Below, piece after piece: positions 1 to 6,592 of a DNA stretch of 29,114 bases. Positions within the stretch are counted from its first letter, which is position 1. Each line of letters opens with the position of its first letter. The notes under the pieces are model-generated. The model was not told the DNA's origin. It worked only from the letters and a program-made list of their open reading frames with translations, and searched no databases. Source of the DNA: Methanocellales archaeon (GTDB lineage: Archaea; Halobacteriota; UBA148); assembly GCA_013415795.1 (NCBI GenBank), contig JAAEEL010000074.1, positions 1-29,114 on the forward strand, in the 5' to 3' direction. Made by a program: the position numbers and the translations under genes.

Positions 1-105
1 ATTTGGCATGGGCTCTGGAGGTGACACACATCCTGAAAAACCCATGGCGGCTATAGCTCCTGCAAATGCGATAAACTTTAGGAACTCACGCCTTCCAATA
101 TTCAT
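1..105 (-). CDS. Tat-exported lipoprotein, N-terminal part only
   Basis: The gene runs off the left edge, so only the first 35 residues are visible. Residues 5-10 read RREFLK, a twin-arginine motif. A hydrophobic stretch follows (FIAFAGAIAAMGF), then a lipobox-like GFSGC with Cys at residue 26, then a Pro-rich linker (VSPPEPMP). This is the layout of an archaeal Tat lipoprotein anchored outside the membrane. The ATG at 105 has AGGA a few bases upstream and lies 5 bases after the stop of the AbrB-like remnant, so the two may have been one transcript. The mature domain is outside the window, so the function (binding protein, redox protein or other) cannot be told. Confidence 0.75.
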   Translation of the reverse strand, partial: MNIGRREFLKFIAFAGAIAAMGFSGCVSPPEPMPN

Positions 106-110
106 AGTTC

Positions 111-291
111 CTATATTATATTGTCCAACATATCATATAAAGTTTTCACTCCTATTTTTATCTCCAGCTTTTTTCTCCCTTTTATCTTTACATTGATCCT
201 GGTGTTCTCGTCCCAGCCGAAGCCTCTCAAGAAGTCCATAGGTACGAATACCATGAAAGAAGACCCAAATCTCAGGGTCCCTCTCTTTCAT
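111..291 (-). pseudogene. AbrB/SpoVT-like small DNA-binding protein, frameshifted copy
   Basis: From ATG 291 the reading frame is not AbrB-like. In a shifted frame the sequence reads FGSSFMVFVPMDFLRGFGW, then DENTRINVKIKGRKKLEI, ending at TAG 111-113. This matches the intact paralogue at 25150-25296 (SSYMITLPMDIVRGFGW, DENTRINVRI). From the ATG to the shared ATG-GAC codon pair there are 52 bases here against 54 in the paralogue, so a 2-base deletion near the N-terminus explains the shift. An internal ATG (FMVFVP) could still give a short product. AbrB/MazE-fold proteins are dimeric swapped-hairpin DNA binders, often antitoxins or regulators. No toxin gene is visible; the downstream neighbour is the Tat lipoprotein. 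Confidence 0.7.
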
Positions 292-316
292 GTTTTAATC
301 ATTACTAAAAATTTCG

Positions 317-336
317 GCTGAAATGACAGTTTCAGC
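317..336. repeat. Inverted repeat upstream of the AbrB-like remnant
   Basis: GCTGAAA (317-323) and TTTCAGC (330-336) form a 7-bp inverted repeat with a 6-base spacer, 26-45 bases upstream of the ATG at 291. The position suits an operator or a leader hairpin, but the intact paralogue upstream region does not carry this palindrome. Confidence 0.4.
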
Positions 337-454
337 TATTATTTAAAACATGAAAGGTAATTGTTTAGTGAAGTAATACCTATTTTAATACTGAAAAAGA
401 AGTGAGATAAAAAATATTTCTTTTTTCAAAGGTCTGATTTTATTTTTATGGACC

Positions 455-1750
455 CTATAACTTTAGACCATATTCTTCTAATTGTTCTTTCGCTCGTTCA
501 CGTCCCTCTTGATGCTCCTTCAGGAATTTAATCATCAATTCTGCAGCAAGCGCCTTACACCTCCCACAGGTTCGTTTACCCTCTTTACACTCCTTAAATA
601 TCTCTGCTATCTGGGCATCATCTTCTATCAAGTGGAAAAGCAATAGTTCATAGATCGTACATTTTTGGGGTTCACCTCCCAACTTGCGTTGATCTGTTAG
701 GGTCACCCGACCCCCGGTCTTTGCTTTCTTGACTTTTTCTGCTGCAGCATCGGGTGTTTCTGTGAGTGCGATAATGCTATCAGGATTGGTACTCGACATC
801 TTCCCTCCGGTCAACCCGCTCATAAAACGGTGATATATTGAAGAGGGCGGATGTAATCCATATCCTCCATGATCAATTTCCACTGAACGTACGATCGCCT
901 CGATATTTTTCAAATCGTCGTTGTCATAGATGTCCACATGCTCTGCATACAGTTTTACATCACCCTCTACGCGATCAGCGATATCGTCCATTGCTTCTTC
1001 GTTGGGACGTTTGGCCCTAATGCTGATGTAATCGTCGCGTTTTTCCACCTTGAACATCCTCATTCGACTTGCTATGTCTCGAGTAAGTCTAATGTGTGGA
1101 TCTTGATCGAATCCAACAGGAATAACTACTGGCTTAGGTCCGCCATATTCACTTAGTTGTGGATGGAGGATATCTGCACTTTGAACAAGCGCACTGAACA
1201 TATGCGAAATATGGGTTTCGCCAGAAAAACCATAGATTGCGCTCATCTCGGACAGATTTGCCTCTGTTCCCACCTCAAATGCAAGATCTTTGACAAAAGC
1301 ATCTTTTGATTGGAAATAGATTCTTCCACTGGGTTCAAATCCGAGTGCTATCATGCTAAGGATATACTCATTTATTCCTCTCTCAGTGCACTCTTTCCAT
1401 GAGACCCCTCGCACTGCATGTGCTTCCATATCAGCTATTCCGAAAAATGCTTCTGCGCCCATACGTTGGTGCCATATGATCTCATCCATCACCATCTTAT
1501 GCCCCAGGTGCACAGGACCAGATGGCATAAATCCGCTCATGACGCCGAAAGGCTCCTTTAAATGCATCGCATCCAACACGGATTGGTAATCACGATGACC
1601 AAAAATAATTCCCCTTCTCATATAGGGGTGTGGATTTGATACCTCTGCTAAAAGTTCCTCGAAAGGAGATACACCAAATTCTTCAAATAACTTAGGATAA
1701 TCTTTTATATCATTCGTGCCCCATGGATTCAGCTTTGTCATCCTCTTCAT
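455..1750 (-). CDS. trpS: Tryptophanyl-tRNA synthetase
   Basis: Class I synthetase that charges tRNA-Trp. The ATP-binding signature HLGH is at residues 81-84, after the conserved MPSGP. KMSST at about 317-321 is the second signature. DQDPHIRLTRD (about 215-225) is a typical TrpRS core stretch, and the C-terminal third holds the LGGEP..CTIYELL.FHL segment seen in archaeal TrpRS. At 431 residues it has the longer archaeal form, with an extra segment at about 250-300 between the core and KMSS. The start ATG at 1750 overlaps the endA stop as ATGA and has GGGAGG 8 bases upstream; ATG 1741 is a weaker alternative. It is the last gene of the zinc ribbon-aEF1B-tRNA-Ala-endA-trpS run. Confidence 0.96.
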   Translation of the reverse strand: MKRMTKLNPWGTNDIKDYPKLFEEFGVSPFEELLAEVSNPHPYMRRGIIFGHRDYQSVLDAMHLKEPFGVMSGFMPSGPVHLGHKMVMDEIIWHQRMGAEAFFGIADMEAHAVRGVSWKECTERGINEYILSMIALGFEPSGRIYFQSKDAFVKDLAFEVGTEANLSEMSAIYGFSGETHISHMFSALVQSADILHPQLSEYGGPKPVVIPVGFDQDPHIRLTRDIASRMRMFKVEKRDDYISIRAKRPNEEAMDDIADRVEGDVKLYAEHVDIYDNDDLKNIEAIVRSVEIDHGGYGLHPPSSIYHRFMSGLTGGKMSSTNPDSIIALTETPDAAAEKVKKAKTGGRVTLTDQRKLGGEPQKCTIYELLLFHLIEDDAQIAEIFKECKEGKRTCGRCKALAAELMIKFLKEHQEGRERAKEQLEEYGLKL

Positions 1751-2796
1751 GGTTTTGCCCTCCCGATATCAATGTATTGTGCCTTTTTATCCTTTATGTA
1801 AGCAAATATCATTTGTTTTCTAACGCTTTGTGCTAACCTTATGGCACGCGACATCTCAGGCAGCAAAAATACATGGTCATCCGGAATTGTATGTACTAAA
1901 TATTCTGAGTGTGGTAAATGGCTTTTCATGGACTCTATTTCTTTATAAACACGGAAGTGACTTCCGAATTTGAAACCTGTCTTTACAACCATCCTATTAT
2001 TTCGCATGTCCTCGTAGATATTTAATTTCATTCTGAAAGTGGGCTCAATTTTGGTTGCTGTCCCGGTGAATTTTTTTAGGCTAAGTAAATTTCCACTTCG
2101 ATCAACGATCTTGATGATCTTCTTTTTTAGCAAGTACGCAGATTCGACCAAAGATAGTTGTAGTCGTCCTTCTAAGAGCTTTCCGAAGAATCCGTTATTG
2201 TAGAGCGATTTAGCCAACTTTGAATCAAATATAACGACTCTGTCTTCCAGTAAAGTTCCACTCCCTTTAAAATTATCTACAGGATTCATGCCCCCCTTCA
2301 TCATCATCCTTTTTACCACATAGAAAGTTATTTCACTCTCCTCATCCACGACCGCTAATAATATTCCTTTTCGTACATTTTCTGCGGTTTCCATAAAAAA
2401 TGTCAGCTCTGTCAATGAAAGAGGTTTTCGCTCTGATATCACATGCACAAAATACTCAGCAGGAGCTTCACCTGGTCTTATTCCCCTAGGATATAATCTA
2501 AAATCAGTTGAGCTTGGCTGTACGTAGTATCCTCTTTCCTTAAGGTCCTTGTAGACGAGATATTTCAGTTCGAAATTTTCCATTCGTATGGATGAGATCT
2601 TGAAAAATTCCTCAAAGTCAAGTGAATTTTGATTCAAACAGATGTTGATTTTTTCCCTTTCAAACAGATAAGATGCTTCGGTTAAAGACAACTCTAGAGT
2701 ATCGCCTCTAGGCCTTCCATAGTAGCCGATATTGTATAACTCGCTTGCGCCCTCCCCAGATAGTATGACCTTGTCGCCTATCAATTCACTGTTCAT
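1747..2796 (-). CDS. endA: tRNA-splicing endonuclease, two-repeat (alpha2) type
   Basis: Cuts archaeal pre-tRNAs at bulge-helix-bulge sites. The protein holds two tandem copies of the endonuclease fold, as in homodimeric enzymes with fused repeats. The C-terminal copy has the full triad: Tyr in FRVY, His in HSEYLV and Lys in SVRKQM (about residues 288, 300 and 331 counted from TTG 2808; 4 fewer from ATG 2796). The N-terminal copy keeps FRLY and NVRKGI, but Pro replaces the catalytic His (APAEYFV), so it is probably structural. TTG at 2808 is in frame but sits 2 bases from the tRNA-Ala gene; ATG 2796, with GTGA upstream, is the better start. It overlaps trpS by 4 bases. Confidence 0.92.
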   Translation of the reverse strand: MNSELIGDKVILSGEGASELYNIGYYGRPRGDTLELSLTEASYLFEREKINICLNQNSLDFEEFFKISSIRMENFELKYLVYKDLKERGYYVQPSSTDFRLYPRGIRPGEAPAEYFVHVISERKPLSLTELTFFMETAENVRKGILLAVVDEESEITFYVVKRMMMKGGMNPVDNFKGSGTLLEDRVVIFDSKLAKSLYNNGFFGKLLEGRLQLSLVESAYLLKKKIIKIVDRSGNLLSLKKFTGTATKIEPTFRMKLNIYEDMRNNRMVVKTGFKFGSHFRVYKEIESMKSHLPHSEYLVHTIPDDHVFLLPEMSRAIRLAQSVRKQMIFAYIKDKKAQYIDIGRAKP

Positions 2797-2809
2797 ATTT
2801 TCACACAAA

Positions 2810-2881
2810 TGGACTCGGCGGGATTTGAACCCGCGGCCCCCGCGATGCGAACGTGGTGCTCTTCCACTGAGCTACGAGCCC
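2810..2881 (-). tRNA. tRNA-Ala (anticodon CGC)
   Basis: The minus strand folds into a 72-base cloverleaf. The acceptor stem GGGCTCG/CGAGTCC carries the G3-U70 wobble that marks alanine tRNAs. The D arm is GCTCAGTGGAAGAGC, the anticodon loop TTCGCAT, and the T arm GCGGG-TTCAAAT-CCCGC with discriminator A. No CCA is encoded. The anticodon stem CCACG/CGCGG has an A29-C41 mismatch. It lies 5 bases after the aEF1B stop and 13 bases before the endA ATG on the same strand, so it is probably excised from a shared transcript. Confidence 0.95.
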
Positions 2882-2886
2882 ACTTA

Positions 2887-3150
2887 TTAGATTCGACAGA
2901 GCTCAATGACCTGTACACTTTCTACATCATGAACTTTCGCAAATGATTCTTCTGCTATCTCGGTTCCCCCTTCTTCATCTTTCACAATTATGACTGCTAT
3001 TAATGCTCTTAAGCCAAACGCTATCGGCTCTTCCGTAAACCCATGCAATCGTGCTCCTTTTGGTATTACAGATGCTATGTCCGATTTTAGCTTTTCAAAG
3101 TCGACATTTGTATCTTTCGGCATAATTTTGATTTTTGCGGCTACCTCCAC
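2887..3150 (-). CDS. ef1b: Translation elongation factor 1-beta (aEF1B)
   Basis: Nucleotide exchange factor that reloads aEF1A with GTP. About 87 residues, the usual size of the archaeal single-domain protein with a ferredoxin-like fold. Recognisable stretches are AAKIKIMP near the start, DFEKLKSDI, EEPIAFGLRAL in the middle and VESVQVIEL at the end. The frame opens at GTG 3159, but GTG 3150 gives the family N-terminus (MEVAAKIKI) and has GGTGAT 4 bases upstream; GTG 3159 would lie inside that ribosome binding site. It follows the zinc-ribbon gene directly, an archaeal pairing I recognise. Confidence 0.92.
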   Translation of the reverse strand: MEVAAKIKIMPKDTNVDFEKLKSDIASVIPKGARLHGFTEEPIAFGLRALIAVIIVKDEEGGTEIAEESFAKVHDVESVQVIELCRI

Positions 3151-3160
3151 AAGAATCACC

Positions 3161-3334
3161 TTAGGGTCCTACAAATCCACATTTAGCACACCTATAAGGG
3201 TTGCTCTGTTGCCGGCATCTCGTGCATCTTCCTATTTCTTCTTCTCCACAATCTGGGCACCGAAATCTGGTAAACCCTTTCTCTGTTAGCATAACGCCAC
3301 AAGATATACAGTTCTCTGATATTTTCTTAGCCAT
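3161..3334 (-). CDS. Small two-zinc-ribbon protein upstream of aEF1B
   Basis: A 57-residue protein with four CxxC knuckles: CISC, CPDC, CTRC and CAKC, enough for two structural zinc sites. It ends CGFVGP. This resembles the small archaeal zinc-ribbon proteins (DUF1610-like) commonly found beside aEF1B; their role is probably RNA- or ribosome-linked but is not established here. The frame extends upstream to 3424, but ATG 3334 is preceded by a strong ribosome binding site, GGAGAG, and gives MAKKISENC. The upstream extension has no zinc-ribbon features and would overlap the leader hairpin. Confidence 0.88.
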   Translation of the reverse strand: MAKKISENCISCGVMLTEKGFTRFRCPDCGEEEIGRCTRCRQQSNPYRCAKCGFVGP

Positions 3335-3376
3335 TATTTTCTCTCCTTGATAAATCAAATCCAGAAAAATCGTGAA

Positions 3377-3426
3377 GAGCGAATTTAGGCGTTTATCTAG
3401 AGGGGATGGGACACCTAAATTCACTC
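3377..3426 (-). promoter_or_regulatory. 15-bp leader hairpin of the zinc ribbon-aEF1B operon
   Basis: Arms 3412-3426 and 3377-3391 pair around a 20-base loop. Read as minus-strand RNA, all 15 positions pair, with two G-U wobbles; read as plus-strand RNA, those two become C-A mismatches. This favours a structure made in the minus-strand transcript. The hairpin begins where a TATA box at 3445-3455 predicts transcription start and ends about 43 bases before the ATG at 3334. No U-run follows it, so it does not look like a terminator. Confidence 0.6.
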
Positions 3427-3444
3427 AATGGATAATTTAATGAA

Positions 3445-3455
3445 CATATATTTAA
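3445..3455 (-). promoter_or_regulatory. TATA box for the zinc ribbon-aEF1B-tRNA-endA-trpS operon
   Basis: The minus strand reads TTAAATATATG. Its centre is about 24-27 bases upstream of 3426, the usual archaeal TATA-to-start distance, which puts the mRNA 5' end at the hairpin. Confidence 0.5.
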
Positions 3456-3664
3456 TATTTACCTTGTATTCATAAACTGACACCATAATTTTTTCTGGGA
3501 TTTATGTCACGCGCTTTCCAAGTCCAAAAGTCTCTTTTTTTGGTTTAGTTATCTGACATAACATTCACTACGGATTTCGCAAGCCATCCCTTATGTCCAG
3601 TCTTTGAGTAATATTTCACAAGTATTTTTGACTATAATCTAAACTAATCTAAAAATCATCTGCT

Positions 3665-3684
3665 ATGATAAGTTTTTTTATCAT
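3665..3684. repeat. Inverted repeat in front of rpiA
   Basis: ATGATAA (3665-3671) and TTATCAT (3678-3684) form a perfect 7-bp repeat around GTTTTT, ending 17 bases before the rpiA start. A related TATGAT recurs at the start codon. It could be an operator or a short leader hairpin. The region 3425-3701 is the divergent promoter region between the zinc-ribbon operon and rpiA; TTATGTC-like words occur in it near 3502, 3555 and 3590 without clear meaning. Confidence 0.4.
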
Positions 3685-3701
3685 GGGGCTCCCATCAAGT
3701 T

Positions 3702-4391
3702 ATGATGGCATATAATAGGAAAGAATCATTAGGCAAATCTGCAGTAGATCTGATCCAAGATGGGATGGTAGTCGGTCTTGGCACAGGATCGACGGTCAAA
3801 TACCTGATCAAATATCTGGGTAATCGGGTCAAGGAGGGCTTAGATATCCTTGGGATACCCACCTCTCATCAGACTGAGTTGCTTTCAATCCAAGCAGGAA
3901 TACCGCTTACGACATTATGGAAACATCCGTCTGTGGACATTGCTATAGATGGTGCTGACCAAGTTGATCAGATGCTGAACTGTGTCAAAGGTCAAGGAGC
4001 CGCACATACACGTGAAAAGATCATGGCGTATTCTGCAAATAGGTTTGTGGTAATAGTGGACGAGAGCAAAATGGTAGGAGTGCTTAACTGCCCAGTTCCA
4101 CTGGAGGTCCTTCCATATGCCCTAAAACTTGTGGAAATGCAGGTGACAAAATTAGGGGGCGTTCCTAGGCTGAGGACAGCCCGTGAAAAAGACGGGCCTG
4201 TGATAACAGACAATGGTAATTTTGTATTGGATGTGGACTTTGGCGAGATATTTAATCCCAAAGAGCTTGGTGGGCAACTATCTCAAATAGTTGGAGCAAT
4301 CGGACATGGTATTTTCACAAATGCGGATGAGGTACACATTGGCAGGGAAGGGAGAGTAGAAATCTTAAAAAAATCATGCCATATGGCTTAA
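3702..4391 (+). CDS. rpiA: Ribose-5-phosphate isomerase A
   Basis: Interconverts ribose 5-phosphate and ribulose 5-phosphate. The 229 residues match the RpiA family length. Visible signatures, in order: GLGTGST (phosphate-binding loop), PTSHQT, DIAIDGADQVD with the acidic active-site residues, KGQGAA, VDESKMV, then DNGNFVLDV and GHGIFTNADE. In archaea with Fae-Hps this enzyme turns the ribulose 5-phosphate made by that route into ribose 5-phosphate for nucleotides, and fae-hps lies 1 kb downstream. ATG 3702 and ATG 3705 are adjacent and neither has a clear ribosome binding site. The 3' end overlaps the convergent regulator gene by 18 bases. Confidence 0.96.
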   Translation: MMAYNRKESLGKSAVDLIQDGMVVGLGTGSTVKYLIKYLGNRVKEGLDILGIPTSHQTELLSIQAGIPLTTLWKHPSVDIAIDGADQVDQMLNCVKGQGAAHTREKIMAYSANRFVVIVDESKMVGVLNCPVPLEVLPYALKLVEMQVTKLGGVPRLRTAREKDGPVITDNGNFVLDVDFGEIFNPKELGGQLSQIVGAIGHGIFTNADEVHIGREGRVEILKKSCHMA

Positions 4392-4754
4392 TTCCCGCAG
4401 CTTTTTTATGTTATCAAGATCTTTTTCTGCCTGCTGACGCTTGACTCCCTCAAGATAGTTAATAATTTCTTCTATTGGTACAGCCAACTTGTAACTTTTT
4501 AATGGTCTACCTTTGCCCTCTCTCTTGATGTCATGCACAAAAACCCATTCACCTTCTCTTAGTTTACGCATAGCAATACTCACCTCAGGTTGTCTCAGAT
4601 CTGCACCGAGTTCTATACTTCTAGAGGTGACCTCATCTGCGTTCGCTAGGTATACAAGAGTTCTGGCAACATTTCTTTTTAGACCCAGTTCCATTAATAT
4701 GTTCACGGATTCTTCGTCTTTTTCGTCTAATACAGATACCGATAGTTTCTTCAT
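4374..4754 (-). CDS. Winged-helix transcriptional regulator
   Basis: A 126-residue probable DNA-binding protein. Residues about 15-90 have the winged-helix pattern: NVARTLVYLANADEVTSRSI, then a recognition helix in LRQPEVSIAMRKLREGEWV, then a basic wing (KREGKGRPLKSY). The last 35 residues are charged and helical (KRQQAEKDLDNIKKL), probably a coiled-coil dimerisation tail. It resembles ArsR/TrmB-like regulators of methanogenic archaea, but I cannot assign a subfamily or ligand. It converges on rpiA with an 18-base overlap, so its mRNA would be antisense to the end of rpiA. Confidence 0.8.
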   Translation of the reverse strand: MKKLSVSVLDEKDEESVNILMELGLKRNVARTLVYLANADEVTSRSIELGADLRQPEVSIAMRKLREGEWVFVHDIKREGKGRPLKSYKLAVPIEEIINYLEGVKRQQAEKDLDNIKKLRELSHMA

Positions 4755-4848
4755 CTATTCACCTAATATTAACTTTAAAATACCTCAATCAAAATAAAAC
4801 TTTCGGAGACCACAACTATTATATCACTTTATGTAGACTGAAACACAG

Positions 4849-4922
4849 GCCGGGGTGGCCTAGTTGGTTAAGGCGTCAGACTCATAACCTGAAGATCGCG
4901 AGTTCAACTCTCGCTCCCGGCA
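4849..4922 (+). tRNA. tRNA with CAT anticodon, probably elongator tRNA-Met
   Basis: A 74-base cloverleaf: acceptor GCCGGGG/TCCCGGC with a G7-U66 wobble, D arm GCCTAGTTGGTTAAGGC, loop CTCATAA, T arm GCGAG-TTCAACT-CTCGC, discriminator A. It lacks the GGG/CCC anticodon-stem pairs of an initiator. The anticodon stem TCAGA/CCTGA has an A31-C39 mismatch. A CAT anticodon could also be tRNA-Ile2 (modified C34), but the acceptor and loop look more like elongator Met. No CCA is encoded. The upstream TTATAT at about 4820 may be its TATA box. Confidence 0.88.
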
Positions 4923-5105
4923 TTTTTCATGATCAAAGCTTTTACAGATAGTAAGTCTTACCTTATGTGTGATTTTTGCTTGCTATTCTCCTCTTATCGG
5001 TATCGAATAAACATTTTTTTTTGAAAATAAATCTCTTACCTAACGTATTCACTTTTATTCACTCATAGAATACTTTTTTCATTGCTAATAATTATATTTA
5101 TTCCA

Positions 5106-5190
5106 AATTTTCAATCTTAGGGCGAAAGCCCCCTCGATTGAAATTACTGGCCATAATACTAGTGGACACGTTGGTAGTACAAAAAGCCAA
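5106..5190. ncRNA. Candidate structured RNA, two stem-loops
   Basis: This lies in the 478-base gap 4923-5400, which has no convincing gene. TTTCAATC (5109-5116) pairs with GATTGAAA (5136-5143). After a small internal loop, GGGC (5120-5123) pairs with GCCC (5128-5131) across a GAAA tetraloop. A second helix follows: TGGC near 5148 with GCCA near 5187, enclosing TACTA/TAGTA. GNRA-capped nested stems are uncommon by chance in DNA this AT-rich. Strand, ends and function are unknown; it could be a small RNA, part of a long fae-hps leader, or a tRNA-Met readthrough structure. No known RNA class was recognised. Confidence 0.35.
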
Positions 5191-5360
5191 TTGACCTTCG
5201 TTATCATTTTTTCTCGATCTATTGAGAAAGTTTTAGCTATCATATGCTTAAATTATTTAGATAATGGAGATAAGCTATTAGCTTGATATGCTTCTCATCA
5301 ACATATTTTCATCGACATAATCTCTTCTTATGACTTATATCGGGGGTCCAATAAAAAATG

Positions 5361-5369
5361 ATATATACC
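5361..5369 (+). promoter_or_regulatory. TATA box for fae-hps
   Basis: ATATATACC is centred about 36 bases before the TTG start, which would give a leader of about 10 bases. AATGA...TACC at 5357-5369 is also partly complementary to GGTATCATT at 5392-5400, next to the start codon. Confidence 0.45.
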
Positions 5370-5400
5370 GTATAATTCAACCTCAAATGGGGGTATCATT

Positions 5401-6582
5401 TTGTATTTATTAGGCGAAGCACTGGTCGGTGAAGAACCAGAGATTGCACACATTGATTTGATCATAGGAGATAAAAAAGGGCCAGTAGGAATGGCTTTTG
5501 CTAACGCGATATCTCATATGTCTGCAGGTCACACCCCTCTCTTGGCAGTCATCAGACCAAATCTACCTACAAAGCCATCTACATTGGTCGTTCCGAAGGT
5601 AACCGTGCAAAATCTAGAGCAGGCCGCTCAGGTTTTCGGACCTGCACAGACTGCTGTTGCTAAGGCTGTTGCAGATACAGTAGAAGAGGGTTTGATACCT
5701 AAAGGAAAAGCAGAGGACTTAGTTATAATGGTGAGCGTTTTTGTCCATCCAGAGGCAGAGGACTACAGCAAGATTTATCGCTATAACTATGGTGCAACAA
5801 AACTAGCAATACAACGTGCAATGGAGGGTTTCCCATCCGTGGATAAGGTTATCTATGAAAAAGATCGATCTACTCATCCGGTAATGGGCTTCAAAATTTC
5901 AAAATTGTGGGATCCTCCTTACTTGCAGGTCGCTTTGGACGTACCAGACCTAGAGGTAACTAAAAAAGTGCTCGAGAATCTACCAGAGAGCGACCATTTG
6001 ATCTTAGAGGCAGGCACTCCACTAATAAAAAGATATGGCTTAGATATAGTCAAAAAGATGAGGGAGATCCGAAGAGACGCATTCATAGTTGCAGACCTTA
6101 AGACGCTGGATGTCGGTAACCTAGAGGCCAGAATGGCAGCAGATGCTACAGCTGACGCTCTTGTAGTATCTGGACTAGCTCCTACTGAGACTATTGAAAA
6201 GGTGATAACAGAGGCCAGAAAAACCGGAATTTGCTCAGTTATAGACATGCTAAACGTTGGCGATCCAAAGGTTTTACTAGGGCAGCTAACAATTATGCCA
6301 GACGTCGTTGAACTACATAGGGCAATAGACGTCGAATCCAAGGAAATGAAGCATGCATGGAGAGATATCAAAGATATAAAAGCCCTATCTGATAAGATAT
6401 TGGTGGCAGTAGCAGGTGGTATCATTGCTGAAAACGCCAAAGAAGCGATTAAATCAGGTGCAGACATACTCATCGTTGGAAGAGCAATCACCAAAGCAAA
6501 AGACATCGAGGGCATTTCACGGCGTTTTCTCAAGCTGATGAAAGAAGAAATCGATCAGTTTAGGGTGATGACTGATTTTTGA
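5401..6582 (+). CDS. fae-hps: Bifunctional formaldehyde-activating enzyme / 3-hexulose-6-phosphate synthase
   Basis: Two fused enzymes, 393 residues. Residues 1 to about 165 are Fae: EALVGEEPEIAHIDLIIG, SHMSAGHTPLLAVIRPNLPT, GPAQTAVAKAVAD, VSVFVHPEAED. Fae couples formaldehyde to tetrahydromethanopterin. Residues about 170-393 are Hps, an OMP-decarboxylase-like barrel: QVALDVPDLE, EAGTPLIK, VADLKTLDVG, VELHRAID, VAVAGGI and ILIVGRAIT. Hps catalyses aldol addition of formaldehyde to ribulose 5-phosphate; archaea run it in reverse to make pentose phosphate. The start is TTG: it gives the family N-terminus (MYLLGEALVG) and GGGGGT lies just upstream, while the nearby ATG at 5387 is out of frame. 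tpiA follows after 10 bases. Confidence 0.96.
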   Translation: MYLLGEALVGEEPEIAHIDLIIGDKKGPVGMAFANAISHMSAGHTPLLAVIRPNLPTKPSTLVVPKVTVQNLEQAAQVFGPAQTAVAKAVADTVEEGLIPKGKAEDLVIMVSVFVHPEAEDYSKIYRYNYGATKLAIQRAMEGFPSVDKVIYEKDRSTHPVMGFKISKLWDPPYLQVALDVPDLEVTKKVLENLPESDHLILEAGTPLIKRYGLDIVKKMREIRRDAFIVADLKTLDVGNLEARMAADATADALVVSGLAPTETIEKVITEARKTGICSVIDMLNVGDPKVLLGQLTIMPDVVELHRAIDVESKEMKHAWRDIKDIKALSDKILVAVAGGIIAENAKEAIKSGADILIVGRAITKAKDIEGISRRFLKLMKEEIDQFRVMTDF

Positions 6583-6592
6583 GTGGACAAAG

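Noticed and set aside
1747..2796. A second active site in the N-terminal EndA repeat
   Set aside because: Tyr and Lys are kept, but the position of the catalytic His is Pro (APAEYFV), so this repeat is probably not catalytic.
2797..2808. TTG 2808 as the endA start
   Set aside because: It begins 2 bases after the tRNA-Ala 3' end with no room for a ribosome binding site after tRNA removal; ATG 2796 fits better.
5136..5143. GATTGAAA, similar to the 3' end of some CRISPR repeats
   Set aside because: It occurs once as one arm of a hairpin; there are no spaced repeats around it and no cas genes in the window.
5919..6533. 204-codon open frame on the minus strand
   Set aside because: It lies wholly antisense to the Hps half of fae-hps and has the Ser/Ile-rich make-up of a complementary-strand shadow.
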